A stretch of 64,000 nucleotides of DNA from Sacculina carcini (lineage: Eukaryota; Arthropoda; Thecostraca; Sacculinidae). Below the pieces are notes generated by a model. It was not told the DNA's origin. It made no database searches and saw nothing but the letters and a program-made list of their open reading frames with translations. Below are positions 47,896-61,182 of this stretch, one piece after another; within the stretch, counting starts at the first letter, position 1; the number at the start of each line of letters is the position of its first letter. The DNA is taken from the NCBI GenBank assembly GCA_916048095.2, contig OU696584.1:3738349-3802348 (forward strand), in the 5' to 3' direction. The translations under genes were made by a program, and so were the position numbers.

Positions 47896-48480
47896 TACCC
47901 ATTGTATGAGTGAGTGTGTGTGTGTGTGTTTTAATGGGTGCGCACCTCGTACGACTGATATTTGGGAATGTCGAGCCGATTGAAACACGTGTGCGCCTTG
48001 GGCAGGTTGAGTGGCGAGGCGTCAATCACATGAATGGTGAACAGTCGCGGTCCAGCGGCGCCAGTCGAGCCCTGCCAGTGCCGTTGATGAGAAATACACG
48101 TTAAAAGGAACAATATTACACCAAAATGTACCAAAATCAAAGGGCCGGCACAGAAAACTGCACAGAATGAGGCGGCGAATTCGCAGTGTTTCTGCATATC
48201 ATGTGAGGTCAAAATTAGAACGACTAGAACAATCAGAAAATTTAGCAATTTGAAGACGATTTCGTGGAATTGTACACTCCGGCGTGCATAATTTGGCAGC
48301 TATGGTGGCTGCTTGGGTAATAGATGATGTAGTAGATGAAGCCCATGACTTCCCGTTCGGTGCGCACATTACTCAAACATATGACAAGTAGTCGAAGGAA
48401 TACATGCGACACAATACACACAAGTGCGTATATAATATAAGTGAATATACACAACACAAGTGCGGAGTAAACCAGGATGT
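47896..48480. other. Intergenic, no gene seen
   Basis: A short GT run near 47913-47929. Frames of 60-105 codons on both strands lack recognisable features. Confidence 0.5.
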
Positions 48481-48484
48481 TTAA

Positions 48485-51400
48485 CACTAGAAGAACCGTA
48501 GCCGGCAATTGACGGCTATTCAAATTCCAGTCTCAAATATATTCTCACTTCCTGACTTTTTTTTTTTGTGGGTAAAATGAACATGTTGACAAAATATTAG
48601 TTGTCTAGCATTAATATTTTTTCTATAAAAACAAAACTACCTAGAATGACCAGAGTCAATTGGCGTGTCATTTCGGATGGCTTTTTTTCGCCAATTTTTT
48701 CCCGAAACTGTTCATCAGTATACATATCAGAATCATTTAGACAACGCTAAATCTAATGGTGCTAAAATTACTATAATCTAAATAATTTTAAGGGGCGTAA
48801 ATTTAAATTTAAAAGTACAAGTTTACCGTATCATGAAAAATGTGCACATTCGTCTCAATTTGCGTTATTAGATAATTTTTAGGGCAATATAGCAAACACC
48901 ATTCAATAGATCAGTATTATATCTTTGTAATGGTATACCATTTGTTAAAATTTAATTCATATTAAGATCACAAAAAATACAATTTCCTAGAAGAATGTGT
49001 ACAGTCAACTGATGGCTGCCCACGTTTTTTATATTTTCGACTCTGTACAACGCATGAAACATTTGAAATATGTATTATATGTATAATGCCTGGTACACAT
49101 ACATTATTAACACCAATAATCGAATATACTATACTAGGTTTTTTCAAAATATTTTATTAAACGGTTTTCGTAGATGTAGAGATTTAGAAAAAAATTGGCG
49201 GCAGATCAAGGAAAGTTTAACCAAATTAATTGTTTTATTATTAGTAACCTGTTTTTATAACTGGTTTTATGGATGATGGTTTCTTTGATGTATTTATTTG
49301 TGTTCAAATACCTTTTTGTACATTAAATATATTTCCTTAGTCGTTTTTTCCTACACGAAAATATTGCCCGTTTTCTGGTCAGGATTGCCACTCTGAATAA
49401 TGCGACGCGCTTTTATTCGTAGTCTCATTAGAGACACTAAGTTTGTGTGTATATTTGTAGTCTTTGTGTAAATATTTACAGTGTTTGTACTTTTATATTT
49501 GCAAATAATTGATCTGCTGAATGAAATGATGAAACATATTATAATCAACGTAGTTCATTTCTGGTAGGAAAAAGGTAATATGTAAAAAATAAAAACGAAT
49601 TATGCCACCTGTTTTTTTAAAACAGTTCCAGATTTTAGCATAAAAACGGTTTTCAAACCCTGCTTTCTTACACAATGATTAAGTCAATAATTGAATGCAA
49701 AACTGTACTGTACATAGAAGTGCCGCACAGTACCGTGCAAACAATGATATTAGGGCTTTCAGACACATTATTACAATTATATTGTGCATACTTAATGATA
49801 ATTCAATAGGGTCACTAATAGCATGAATGACTCATGTGTTGATAAAAAATAATTCATTAAAATAAAAACATGAAAACATCCCAAATATATCATTTCCATA
49901 ATTTGAATTATTTGCATGACACTTCAAAAAAACAAAAAACGCGTTTTTTGGTCGATGTTTTTTTTGGCAAAAAACCGTCGTTTTTTAGGTCGCATCTCTA
50001 ACTGTTATATACTCTAGCGGTCAAACCGCCAATTGACCACTGCGGTTCTTACAGGTGTATCATGTTATTTTGCTATAAAGTAATGAGTAGGGCTGTCAAA
50101 AAAGTAACCTAAAAATCAGAAAAAAGTAACTTTATTTTCGAGAAAAAGTAACCTAAAAATAACCTATGAGTTTTAATGTTATTATCACTTTTGTATCGTT
50201 TTATCACATGTTTATCACGCCTTTGCTGATTAGTGCGCTATATGAAGTACACGGTTTGTTTGTTGTTTGTTTGTGAACATATAAAGTATCATAATAACCT
50301 GTGAAAAGTAACATAAAAATAACCTAACCTTCGTAAAAATAACCTTCAAAAAAGGTCAATTTCTGTTTGCAGTTCTGAAGGAAGAAAATACACCAGTCCT
50401 TCTTTTTTATCATCTTTCCGAGTTGGTACTACTTTTCCACCCTCTCCGATCTGGTACCATTTTTACAAAAAACAACCAAAAGTGACTTAACATCATTTAG
50501 CTAACATCGAAAAAGGAGCATAACCATCAAAATATAATTGTAAGTGGAAAGCACATACAAATGCGAAATACACTAATTGCAAATGTAAATATTTTTAGTA
50601 ATGGTCGCAATAATTTTCTTTATATTTTTTCAATGGAACTTTTTATCAAATAGCACGTACTGCAGTTTGTATATTATTGTGAGCGTAAATGCATGTGTGA
50701 ATGCCCCCCGTCCTCCCATATGTCAAACGTGGGATAATGGCGCGATCTCACGCCCTGAAAATCCCGTGCAAATTCCTGTTCAAGTAAATACGTACTGTCA
50801 AGTGCTACAGTTCAGTATCTGGTATAGAAAGCTCACACATCGTACTATACCACGCTCCGAACATCTCACGAAACCCTCCGGTTAAAGGTTAAAGGTTAAA
50901 TGTCTAAGTGGCAGCTGCTACACGGGAAGAAGCCGAAGCTTATGAACACACAGGCGTGCCCCGTGCAGCTCGCTGCCACCGCAGAACCGACCCTCTCCAC
51001 GCTATGGCGCCACAAGGACGTAAGAAGTATTAGAGAGGGCCACCTCCCCAGAATGCATGGCACAACTCATGACTGATATCTGGTACCATCATTTTCTGCT
51101 GGGTGGACAGGGGCTGTGGGATTGTAGAATTCGCCGGTTCCTGGCCATTTCGTAAAATGGAATTACACTATCCTGCGTACCCAAAAACGTTCAAGTAAAT
51201 ACGTACTGTCAAGTGCTACAGTGCAGTATCTGGTATAGAGAGCTCACACATCGTACTATACCACGCTCCAAACATCTCACGAAACCCTCCGGTTCGTGGA
51301 CATTTCCTAAAATGGAATTACACTATCCTGCGTACCCAAAAACGTATAAATATCGAGTAGCACGGATATTAGGATGAATATCAATTGCTAAATCCTAAGA

Positions 51401-52066
51401 GCAGAAATGTTGACATTTCTTGATCTTCAGACCTAAGATTCCATCTCTTCTCCTATTTTATCCTCATATATACCGTTTTTGTGCCTCTTATCTGCAAAAA
51501 GTCACCAAACTTCGTGGTAAACTTACCTAATAACAAGAAAAATAACAAAAGGTAACCTGACGATAAAAAATAACCTTAAAAGCAAAAAAGTAACCTAACG
51601 ATGAAAAAGTAACTTTTGGTAACCTAATAACTTTTTTTAATAATTATGGTACACAACTTTTTCATGCAGTTTTAGGTAGCTTATGAAAAAGTGACCTTTA
51701 GGTGAAAAAGTAACTTTATTAACTTTTGACAGCCCTAGTAATGAGTGAATTGTAACATAATTATATCATTTGATATAACGCAAAAATACATTTCCAATTA
51801 TTGTTGTAAAGGGTCATAAATAGTACTTAACACGAGCTAATAATCATAATGTGCAAACTTTGCCATTTTTTGTAAAACATGGAAACATGAAATTGACCTC
51901 ACGGTACCCAAAATAATTTGTATCTCAATATTATTAACACCATTGGATTTAGCGTTGTCTAAAACCCTAAGGAACATTATATCCACAACCAAGTTTTGGA
52001 AAAATTGCCTATAAAGCAGCCCTTAATTGACAGCCGTCAATTGACGGCTCCGGTCCTTCTACGCAG
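48485..52066. mobile_element. piggyBac-like non-autonomous element, interrupted by hAT
   Basis: TTAA at 48481-48484 and 52067-52070. The left end CACTAGAAGAACCGTAGCC and inverted right end CTGCGTAGAAGGACCGGAGC continue into a shared CAATTGACGGCT, about 38 bp in all. A second pair of inverted blocks lies further in (TAGACAACGCTAAATC near 48737 and its inverse near 51945). A third terminus-like block is at about 50022-50057. AT-rich interior without a transposase. Interrupted at 50088-51737. Confidence 0.7.
50088..51737. mobile_element. hAT non-autonomous element
   Basis: Ends TAGGGCTGTCAAAA in inverted orientation, flanked by the exact 8-bp duplication GTAATGAG (50080-50087, 51738-51745). The ends are rich in AAAAAGTAACCTAA repeats. 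The interior has a direct duplication (about 50776-50883 and 51187-51293, with TACTGTCAAGTGCTACAG) and a second repeated block, GGAATTACACTATCCTGCG. No transposase seen. Confidence 0.85.
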
Positions 52067-52427
52067 TTAAATTTTCGGTTCTTCTATTGATAAATATTAC
52101 TTAGCATCTTTACTTTAATTATATCATAAGATAGAGCTTAAAAAGATATTTCGAATGATGGCTGTTAAATTGGCATACACTTTGTATTGAGCAAATTAAC
52201 AGTACAAACGTGCAAAACTCGTTATTTATAAAAAAAAGTTGGGATTTTCAAAATAAATATATCAAGTGTATTAATCCACACAAAAGCTTTGCTAATCATG
52301 GTGTGAATACTACATAAATATATACACATTCCTTCCATCACCCATATATGTATATACCTACACACAAAAAATACGTATACACACACACTCATATACATAC
52401 ATATGCGCATATGCTCGTATATATATA

Positions 52428-55400
52428 TCTATATATATAAAAGAGATCCTCTGTGTGTGTGTCTGTGTGTTCACCATCCTTGGTACATTTTCTATCAGCT
52501 AATACTCGGCCACCACTTGGCGTACCCGCTAACAATATATACCATCACGTTGGAAATTTTCTTGTCTACACTTTAGATTAAATTTTAAATTTCAAACATG
52601 AAACCAAAAAAAGTTATAGCGGTAAAAAGACAAAATGAACCCTGAAAAATGCGAAAATTTTGGTCAATTTTCTGAAGACTACTCCTCCTAAACCAGCAAT
52701 TGTACAACTATACAAATTATACCACTGTGTAGAATTTTTTTTGTTCTACTCAACGAATTATAATTTATACCCAAAAATTGAATATAAAACATGTAAAATG
52801 GAAAAAAATTCAATATACATTCAAAATTATATTTAAACTCCACGCGTCCGATTTTCTATACTTTTTTCTCTATTTCTCAAAAACTAATAATCACATATCT
52901 AAATAAATAGTACCATCATGCTGGGAATTTCGTTATCTACAACACGGTATAATTTTTTATTTTCCAAAGTGTATTAAAAAAAAGTTACGGCGGTGTGAAG
53001 TGTAAATGACAAAAAGGCAAAAATAGCAAAAATAACGTTAATATTTTGGTCAATATTTCGCTATCTATTCCTCATAAACCAGCAATGGTACAGCTATAAA
53101 AATTATACTAATATGTAGATAATTTTGTGTTCTATAAGAACATTTATAATTTGTACCCACAAATGATACAAAAAACGTGTAAAATTGGCAAAATTCTCAA
53201 ATACATCCAAAATTACACTTGAACACCGGGTGATTAAAATTAATAAAATTTTCTACCTATTTCTCAAGAAATATTTGTCACACATTACAATAAATTATAC
53301 CATCGTGCTAGAAATTTTGTTTTCTACAATACGGTACAATTTTTAATTTTCCAAAGTGTATCTAAAGGAAGTTACGGCGGTGTAAAGTCAAAATGTCATG
53401 TTGCCAATTTGACAGCTCTTATGCGCACTTGCGATTACACATGAATATACACTGATTTAATTTCACTGAAGTCCAATCACAATTGACGCACTTTCGATTA
53501 CACAGGAATATACTACTGTGTAGAGAATTTTGTGTTCTACAAGATAAGCTATAATTTATACCCATAAATGATACAAAAAACGTGTAAAATTGGCAAAATT
53601 CTCAAATACATCCAAAATTACACTTGAACAACAGGCGTCTAAAATTAATTCATTTTTCTACTATTTCTCAGTAACTATTTGTTATACATAAAAATAAATT
53701 ATATCATCGTGCTAGAAATCTTCTTTTCTACAATACGGTATAATTGGTAATTTTCCAAAGTGTATCTGAAGGAAGTTACGGCAGTGTAAATTCAAAAGGA
53801 CATATTGTCAATTTGACAGCTATTATGCGCACTTGCTATTACACAGGAATATACACCGATTAAATTTCACTGAAGCCCAATCACAATTAAGAATGCATCA
53901 TATTAGCTCCAAGCATGGATGGTGTGGTTTCATTGGGTACAGCTTAATTAATGCTACACTATACTGAATAGAAAGTCATTATTGTCCTCAATATTTACAC
54001 ATGTTCCGCACGACGGGCGGGTAAAATGCTACTGGGAACAAAGTAAACTACTGAATTTTACTGTGTAATTTAATTGGTATAATTTCAAGTAGCATACGCT
54101 TAAGTTGCATAAGGATATGGGTTGTAATATCATGCAATGCCAACTATATGCATATGCAGTTTTAGCGGAAGCATAAATATGGAATTATAGAGATGAGAGA
54201 AAGTTTCATTGTTTTGATAGTGTTACACTTCTGAATTACTACACACGAAGGACGGGTGAGAATTTGAGCAGTGTTGAGGGAAAAAACTTCGACAATAATT
54301 AAAACAAGAATTTACAAATTTGACTTTTTCTATTGGTCGTTTTTCATCAATTTTCTTTGTGTTTGTTTCGTGTTTGAGTTCTGAATTATTCCGCACGACG
54401 GGCAGCTTTAAATATGAGGCGGGTTGTGGAAAAACATGTTTTCTAAATTGAAACATAAATTTCACATTTAGACTTTTATATTGGCTAAAACGTTTCTAAG
54501 GTTTTTTTTCAATTTGCACTAATTTTTTATGAATTGAATATTAATTATATTCTATGAACTGTTCCGCACGACGGGCGGGCTTAAATGTATATATAAAGAG
54601 TGGGTTTAAATGATAGCGACGTATATGATATTTTGCTAGCAGTAAATATTCTAGCGATAAAAGTAGAATTGCTCTTAAGCTCTTAAGCAAATGATATTGG
54701 AGAATGATGTGAACCTTTAAATATATTTTGCGATCTGATGAAATATGTATTAGGAACAATACGTAGTAGAGTATAGATTGCATAATATAATATCGGCTGT
54801 AATATCAAGGGATGTAATATCGGTGTAACCCAAAAAATAACAACTGTATGAATATGATGCATTAGTGGAAGCATTAACCGGGAATTATGAGATAATATTA
54901 TGGAAAAAAATTCATTTATATACTAAAAACATTCATTGTTATGTTGTGTTTTCATTTCGAAATTATTCCTGACGACGGGCGGGCTCAAGTATGAGGCGGG
55001 TTGACTGAATAATATGTCGTCAATTATTAGAATAAGAATATGCAAATTCAGAACAGGAATTTTCTATTGGTATAGTTTTTACAATTTAGAGTTTTCTATT
55101 AGACTGGCTGTTTGCATTTAAATATGTATTACTTTTGTTTTATTAATTGTTCCGCACGACGGGTGGGTATAAATATTAAATGCTACCGTGTAGAATGAGT
55201 TCATATACAAAACTCACGCGCTTGACTTCAAGATCCAGACTCACTAATGAAAATGTGAATTAAATGGTGTATAATTAAATCACATTATACAATAAATGTG
55301 ATTTAACCAGTCTTACAATTTGGTTTCTATACTATAATGGCGAGCTGCGAGAAAAGTATTGGTGGGCCGCGTGTTTGAGTCCCCTGGCGTAAATAATCTC

Positions 55401-56197
55401 AAACTTCTGATTAGAAATTATGATTGAATCGGTTCATTTAGTGATCACAAACTAATAAGTTGGATCACCTCAGATTAGGCTGGGTTAGGTCAAGATGGGG
55501 TGGTTGGGTTGGGTTGGGTAGGTTTGACTCAGGTTATATTGGGTTTTAATGATAGCGGAAAATATATAAGTTTAAGCAATACATATTCATCATCATCATC
55601 ATCATCATCATCATATATTTGCCAAACCCAACATAACACAAACATTCACTCACAAAATACCTGATAATTTGCAATGTAGGATGGCTGGGCATAAGAAGCC
55701 TGGAGGCTTGTATATACATAAAGAAGGAATTATCTGTCTGTCTGTGTATGTATGCTTGAATATGAGGTGACATAATTGCGCTGGTTCATGGTTCGCTGGT
55801 TCAATGATCATGGGCTTCAAACGCAAACGAAGCGATGGCTCATTTTTATGGAATAAAAATGTCCCGCGGGCAGCAATAAAACGTTCAATTTCACCGTGTA
55901 GAATGAATTCATATAAAAAACTAACGGATTTGACTCCAAGATCCAGAAAGGATCGTGTTCGAGTTCTGAATTATTCCGCGCGTCGGGCTGGTTTAAATGT
56001 TAGGCGGATTGAGGAAAAATATTTTGTCAAAAAAAGAAAAAAAGATTAAACTTAGACTTTTCAATTGATTACAATTTTATGAGTGCGCCCTTTATATTTT
56101 ATTTTGAAAATTATGAAATTTTTTAAGAATATGAATTTTTATGAATATTAATTCCATTTTATGAATTCCTCCGCACAACGGGCGGGTTTTAATGCTA
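52428..56197 (+). mobile_element. Helitron copy 1, non-autonomous
   Basis: 5' end TCTATATATATAAAAGAGAT followed by a GT-rich stretch, as in many invertebrate Helitrons. The 3' end has a hairpin CCGC-ACAACGG-GCGG about 10 bp before CTAG (56194-56197). There are no inverted ends or target duplication, as expected for rolling-circle elements. Inside are subterminal repeats of about 340-400 bp (TTTGACAGCT-TTATGCGCACTTG near 53408 and 53815) and several more hairpin motifs. No Rep/helicase gene. Confidence 0.75.
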
Positions 56198-56247
<50 letters not shown>

Positions 56248-56250
56248 GAT

Positions 56251-57317
56251 CTCACTTGAAACTTTCACTATGGCACCGCAACTGGCCATTATTTATGCCG
56301 ACTACATGGAGCGCCAAATAATTGAAAAATTACCATGGCCACTGGAGTACAAGCGGTACATTGACGATATTTTCATTGCGTGGTACGATGACGTAAACAT
56401 TGATGATATGATGCGGATTGTTAACTCAATCAACTCGCACATCCAATTTACCATCGAAACGCCAAAGGACGGCAGCTTGCCATATCTCGACTGCCTCATC
56501 AGTCATGACGGTTGCGAATTCTACACCACATTACATGTGAAAACTGTACATAGTGGATCGTGGAACGCCATGACAATCCTACGGCTCAACATCAGCAAAA
56601 TGTTCCATTGCATACGGCGAGTTTGTGAGGGCGTCAAGAAGAGCCAACAATGAGCTGAACCTACGAAAATCGCTGAGAACCGTTGAAAATCGCTTGAAAG
56701 TTAATGGCTATCCCATGAAGGTGATCGAAAAAACAAAATATAGGGCACTAAGGAATGCGGGCAATTCTGGACATGGAGAAGAAAAAGAAGACGAACGCAA
56801 ATATTATGTAAAGTTGCCATAATTGGGAGAGGCAAATAAGCGACAGTGTCAATCACTGCTCAGAAGAACGGGTCTCGCAGACAAAGTGCGGATTTTCTTT
56901 GACCCGGGTCGCCCAATAAAAAGAATATTTGCACCTCCCAAAGAGCGCCTGACATGCGAGTCCGGCTGCTTTACATGCTCCTGTGCGACGAAAAGGTCAC
57001 AATGTTGGCAGAAGAATGTGATTTATAAGATAACTTGTACGATCTGTGGAAGATTCTACATAGGTGAAACCTGTCGACCTGTGAAAATACGAGTGCAGGA
57101 GCATATTAGCCCAAAACTGAACGGTGTGATGTTCCAACACAACAATGAGCATCACACCAACTCTCCATTATCCATCAGCTGGTGTATCATCCACAGTGGC
57201 ATCAGAGATGAGTCGACAAGAAAGTACGCTGAAGCAGCCTACATGTACATACGACAGCATGATGATGGATCGCTCATCAACGGCTGCAAGGGAATATATT
57301 TAAAATGTCAATTCTAA
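56251..57317 (+). pseudogene. Penelope-like RT and GIY-YIG endonuclease
   Basis: The first part has APQLAIIYADYMERQ (RT motif B side) and RYIDDIFIAWYDD (motif C, catalytic Asp pair, 56354 on). After a frameshift near 56630 and a stop near 56820 the frame continues with SLLRRTGLADKVRIFFDPG, a Cys-rich linker (CESGCFTCSCATKRSQC), then the GIY-YIG domain VIYKITCTICGRFYIGETCR...RVQEH (57015-57110) to the stop at 57317. The N-terminal RT part is missing. PLEs use this enzyme pair for target-primed copying. Confidence 0.85.
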
Positions 57318-57413
57318 TGATAACACAATTGGCAATTTATTCTCCTTTTTCAGCGCTTAATTACTAGAGTCACTCAATTGTTAAGATGCATGTGTTTTAT
57401 ATTGTCTGCTATA

Positions 57414-57665
57414 TGTGGCGTTTGGGTTGCCACGGAACAACACAAGTTGACAGCGTGAGTGCTTTGGACCGACTGTATTTACAAGTACAGACATAACAGG
57501 ACAGGACGATCGGACACACGTACAAACAAGCTCACGCACACATGGTCCTACAATACATACACAATGACACAGACAAACATGACACACAGACATACAGACA
57601 AACAGGCGCACACAGAGCTGGTAGGGTTGGGAGGTGGCGCGAGACGGAAGTTATGTCGCACCACA
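57414..57665. repeat. Solo LTR S2 (252 bp)
   Basis: Same length and ends as S1 (6094-6345), a few percent different. Flanked by TATA at 57410-57413 and 57666-57669. Confidence 0.83.
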
Positions 57666-57835
57666 TATATAATTGTGCAATTTGGCCGTTAATTTGAATG
57701 ATTATGGCTATATATGATTATGGCTGATAATTTGAATGTACCTGAAGAAGCCGTTAGGCGAAAACGTTCGTACTAAAATATATTGATTGTGCCCGATGAA
57801 GTGATTCATTTACATCTATATATATAAAAGAGATC

Positions 57836-57837
<2 letters not shown>

Positions 57838-57892
<55 letters not shown>

Positions 57893-57900
57893 TGTGTGTT
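57838..57900. repeat. (GT)n at the Helitron 5' end
   Basis: A GT run longer than in copies 1 and 3, directly after GATCCTCT. It is part of the Helitron start. Confidence 0.85.
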
Positions 57901-58843
57901 CACCATCCTTGGTCCATTTTCTATCAGCTAATACTCGGCCACCACTTGGCGTACCCGCTAACAATATATACCATCACGTTGGAAATTTTCTTGTCTAAAT
58001 TTTAGATTAAATTTTAAATTTCAAAAATGAAACCAAAAAAAGTTATAGCGGTGAAAAGACAAAATGAACCCTGAAAAACGCGAAAATTTTGGTCACCTTT
58101 CTGAAGACTACTCCTCCTAAACCAGCAATGATACAACTATACAAATTATACCACTGTGTAGGAAATTTTTTGTTCTACTCAACGAACTATAATTTATACC
58201 CAAAAATTGAATATAAAACATGTAAAATGGAAAAAAATCAATATACATTCAAAATTATATTTAAACTCCACGCGTCCGATTTTCTATACTTTTTTCTTTA
58301 TTTCTCAAGAATTAATTATCACACATCTAAATAAATAATACCATCATGCTGGGAATTTTGTTATATACAACACGGTATAATTTTTAGGTTTCCAAAGTGT
58401 ATTAAAAAAAAGTTACGGCGGTGTGAAGTGTAAATGACAAAAAGGCATAAAGGCAAAATTAGCAAAAATAACGTGAATATTTTGGTCAATATTTCGCTAT
58501 CTATTCCTCATAAACCAGCAATGTTACAGCTATAAAAATTATACTATTATGTAGATAATTTTGTGTTCTAAGAAAATTTATAATTTGTACCCACAAATGA
58601 TACAAAAAACGTGTAAAATTGGCAAAATTCTCAAATACATCCAAAATTACACTTGCACACCGGGCGTGTAAAATTAATTCATTTTTCTACTATTTCTCAG
58701 TAACTATTTGTTATACATAAAAATAAAGTATACCATCGTGCTAGACATCTTGGTTTCTACAATACGGTATACATTGTAATTTTCCAAAGTGTATCTGAAG
58801 GAAGTTACGGCGGTGTAAAGTCAAAAGCACATATTACCGATTT

Positions 58844-60270
58844 GACAGCTATTATGCGCACTTGCGATTACACAGGAATATACTACTGTGTAGATAATCT
58901 TGTGTTCTACAAGATAAGCTATAATTTATACCCACAAATGATACAAAAAACGTGTAAAATTGGCAAAATTCTCAAATACATCCTAAATTACACTTGAACA
59001 CCGGGCGACTAAGATTAATTCATTTTTCTACTATTTCTCAGTAACTATTTGTTACACATAAAAATAAATTATTCCATCGTGCTAGAAATCTTGTTTTCTA
59101 CAATACGGTATAATTTTCAATTTTCCAAAGTTTATCTGAAGGAAGTCACGGCGGTGTAAAGTCAAAAGCACATATTACCAATTTGGCAGCTATTATGCGC
59201 ACTTGCGATTACACATGAATATACACTGATTTAATTTCACTGAAGTCCACTCACAATTTAAGCACTTGCTATTACACAGGGATATACTACTGTGTAGATA
59301 ATTTTGTGTTCTACAAGATAAGCTATAATTTATACCCACAAATGATACAAAAAACGTGTAAAATTGGCAATATTCTCATATACATCCCAAATTACACTTG
59401 AACACCAGGTGACTAAAATTCATTCATTTTTCTACTATTTCTCAGTAACTATTTGTTATACATAAAAAAAAATTATACCATCGTGCTAGAAATGTGGTTT
59501 TCTACAATACGGTATAATTTGTGATTCTCCAAAGTATATCTGAAGGAAGTTACGGCGGTGTAAAGTCAAAAAGACATATTGCCAATTTGACAGCTATTAT
59601 GCGCACTTGCTATTACACAGGGATATACTACTGTGTAGATAATTTTTGCTCTACAAGATAAGCTATAATTTATACCCACAAATGATACAAAAAACGTGTA
59701 AAATTCGCAAATTTCTCAAATACATTCAAAATTACACTTGAACATCGGGCGACTAAAATTAATTCATTTTTCTACTATTTCTCAGTAACTATTTGTTATA
59801 CATAAAAATAAATTATACCATCGTGCTAGAAATTTTGTTTTCTACAATACAGTTAAATTTGTAATTTTCCTAAGTGTATCTGAAGGAAGTTACGGCGGTG
59901 TAAAGTCAAAAGGACATATTGCCAATTTGACAGCTATTATGCGCACTTGCGATTACACAGGAATATACACCGATTAAATTTCACTGAAGCCCAACCACAA
60001 TTAAAAATGCATCATATTTGTTCCAAGCATGGATGGTGTGGTTTTATTGGGTACAGTTTAATTAATGCTACACTATACTGAATAGAAAGGCTTTATTGTC
60101 CTCAATATTTACACATGAATTGTTCCGCCCGACTGGCGGGTAAAATACTACTGGGAACAAAGTTAACTACTGAATTTTACTGTATAATTTAATTGGTTTA
60201 ATTTCAAGTTGCATAAGCTTAAGTTGCATAAGGATATGGGTTGTAATATCATGCAATGCCAACTATATGA
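58844..60270 (+). repeat. Tandem ~340-bp units inside Helitron copy 2
   Basis: The phrase GACAGCTATTATGCGCACTTG recurs at 58844, 59185, 59589 and 59929, each followed by AATTTATACCCACAAATGAT and GTTACGGCGGTGTAAAGTC. Copies 1 and 3 have fewer units. Confidence 0.82.
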
Positions 60271-61182
60271 ATATGCTGTTTCAGCGGACGCATAAATCTG
60301 GAATTATAGAGATGACAGAAGGTTTCATTGTTTTGATAGTGTTACACTTCTGAATTACTACACACGAAAGATGGGTGTGAACTTGAGCACTGTTGAGGAA
60401 AAAAACTTCGTGAATAATTAAAACAAGAATTTACAAATATATATTTTTCTATTGGATAAGCTTTTTGCTTTTTGATTCATTATATTCTATTTATAGTTCC
60501 GCACGACGGGCGGGTTTAAATACGAGGCAGTTCGAGGGAAAATATTTTGCCACATCTAAAATAAAACATTCACATTTAGACTTTTCTATTGGTTAAGACT
60601 TTTTATAGGTTTACTTTTTCTTCTTTAATTTCTAATCATTTTTTATTAATTCAATATTCATTTTACTTTATTTATTGTTCTGCACAAAGGGCGGGTTTTA
60701 ATGCTAGATGGTGATGTTGAGTTATAAATATATTTTGAAAACATTATGATAAAAAAATTAGTCATTTTTCATTGTTTTGTGTCAGAGTTCTGAATTATTC
60801 AGCCGGACGGGCAGGTTTAAATAGGATTTTTTTTGGGTTTACTCAACTCTTTTTTAATTCATATTTATTTTCTCTTATGAATTGAATACAAATTTAATAG
60901 TATGAACTGTTTCGCACGACGGGCGGGTTTCCATTCTAGAATTTGCATTGTTTGTTACATGTTTGTGTTCTGAATTATTCCGCACAATGGTTGGGTTTAT
61001 ATATGAGGCGGGTTGAGGGAAAATATTATTTAAAAATAAAAATATAAATATTCACACTTGGACTTTTCTATTGAGTAAGACACTTATGAGTTTTCATTTT
61101 CTTTTTAAATTAGGAATATTTTTTATGAATATTAATTCCATTTTATGAATTCCTCCGCACAACGGGCGGGTTTAAATGCTAG

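Larger units (their letters stand above)
56251..57814 (+). mobile_element. Penelope-like element, 5'-truncated
   Basis: Carries RT motifs and a GIY-YIG endonuclease, then a 3' region with CTGAAGAAGCCGTTAGGCG and AAAACGTTCG near 57742-57770, like the 3' UTR of other Penelope-like elements as I recall them. Split by solo LTR S2 (57414-57665). Flanked on both sides by TATATATAAAAGAGATC. Confidence 0.82.
56198..61182 (+). mobile_element. Helitron copy 2, interrupted by a Penelope-like element
   Basis: Directly after CTAG of copy 1 comes a TA run and TATAAAAGAGATC, the Helitron start. The Penelope-like element follows, and TCTATATATATAAAAGAGAT recurs at 57815. I read the repeated start as the target duplication of the Penelope insertion. 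The main body is 57815-61182 with about four tandem units of roughly 340 bp (phases at 58844, 59185, 59589, 59929) and a terminal hairpin plus CTAG at 61179-61182. Extra CTAG ends at 60704-60707 suggest nesting. Confidence 0.68.

Noticed and set aside
55320-55390. tRNA or SINE candidate (GTGTTTGAGTCCC)
   Set aside because: The B box is imperfect and no A box or cloverleaf could be drawn.
55475-55535. GGTTGGGTTGGG tract as telomeric or regulatory
   Set aside because: It recurs at about 63610 within the Helitron repeat and is simply part of it.
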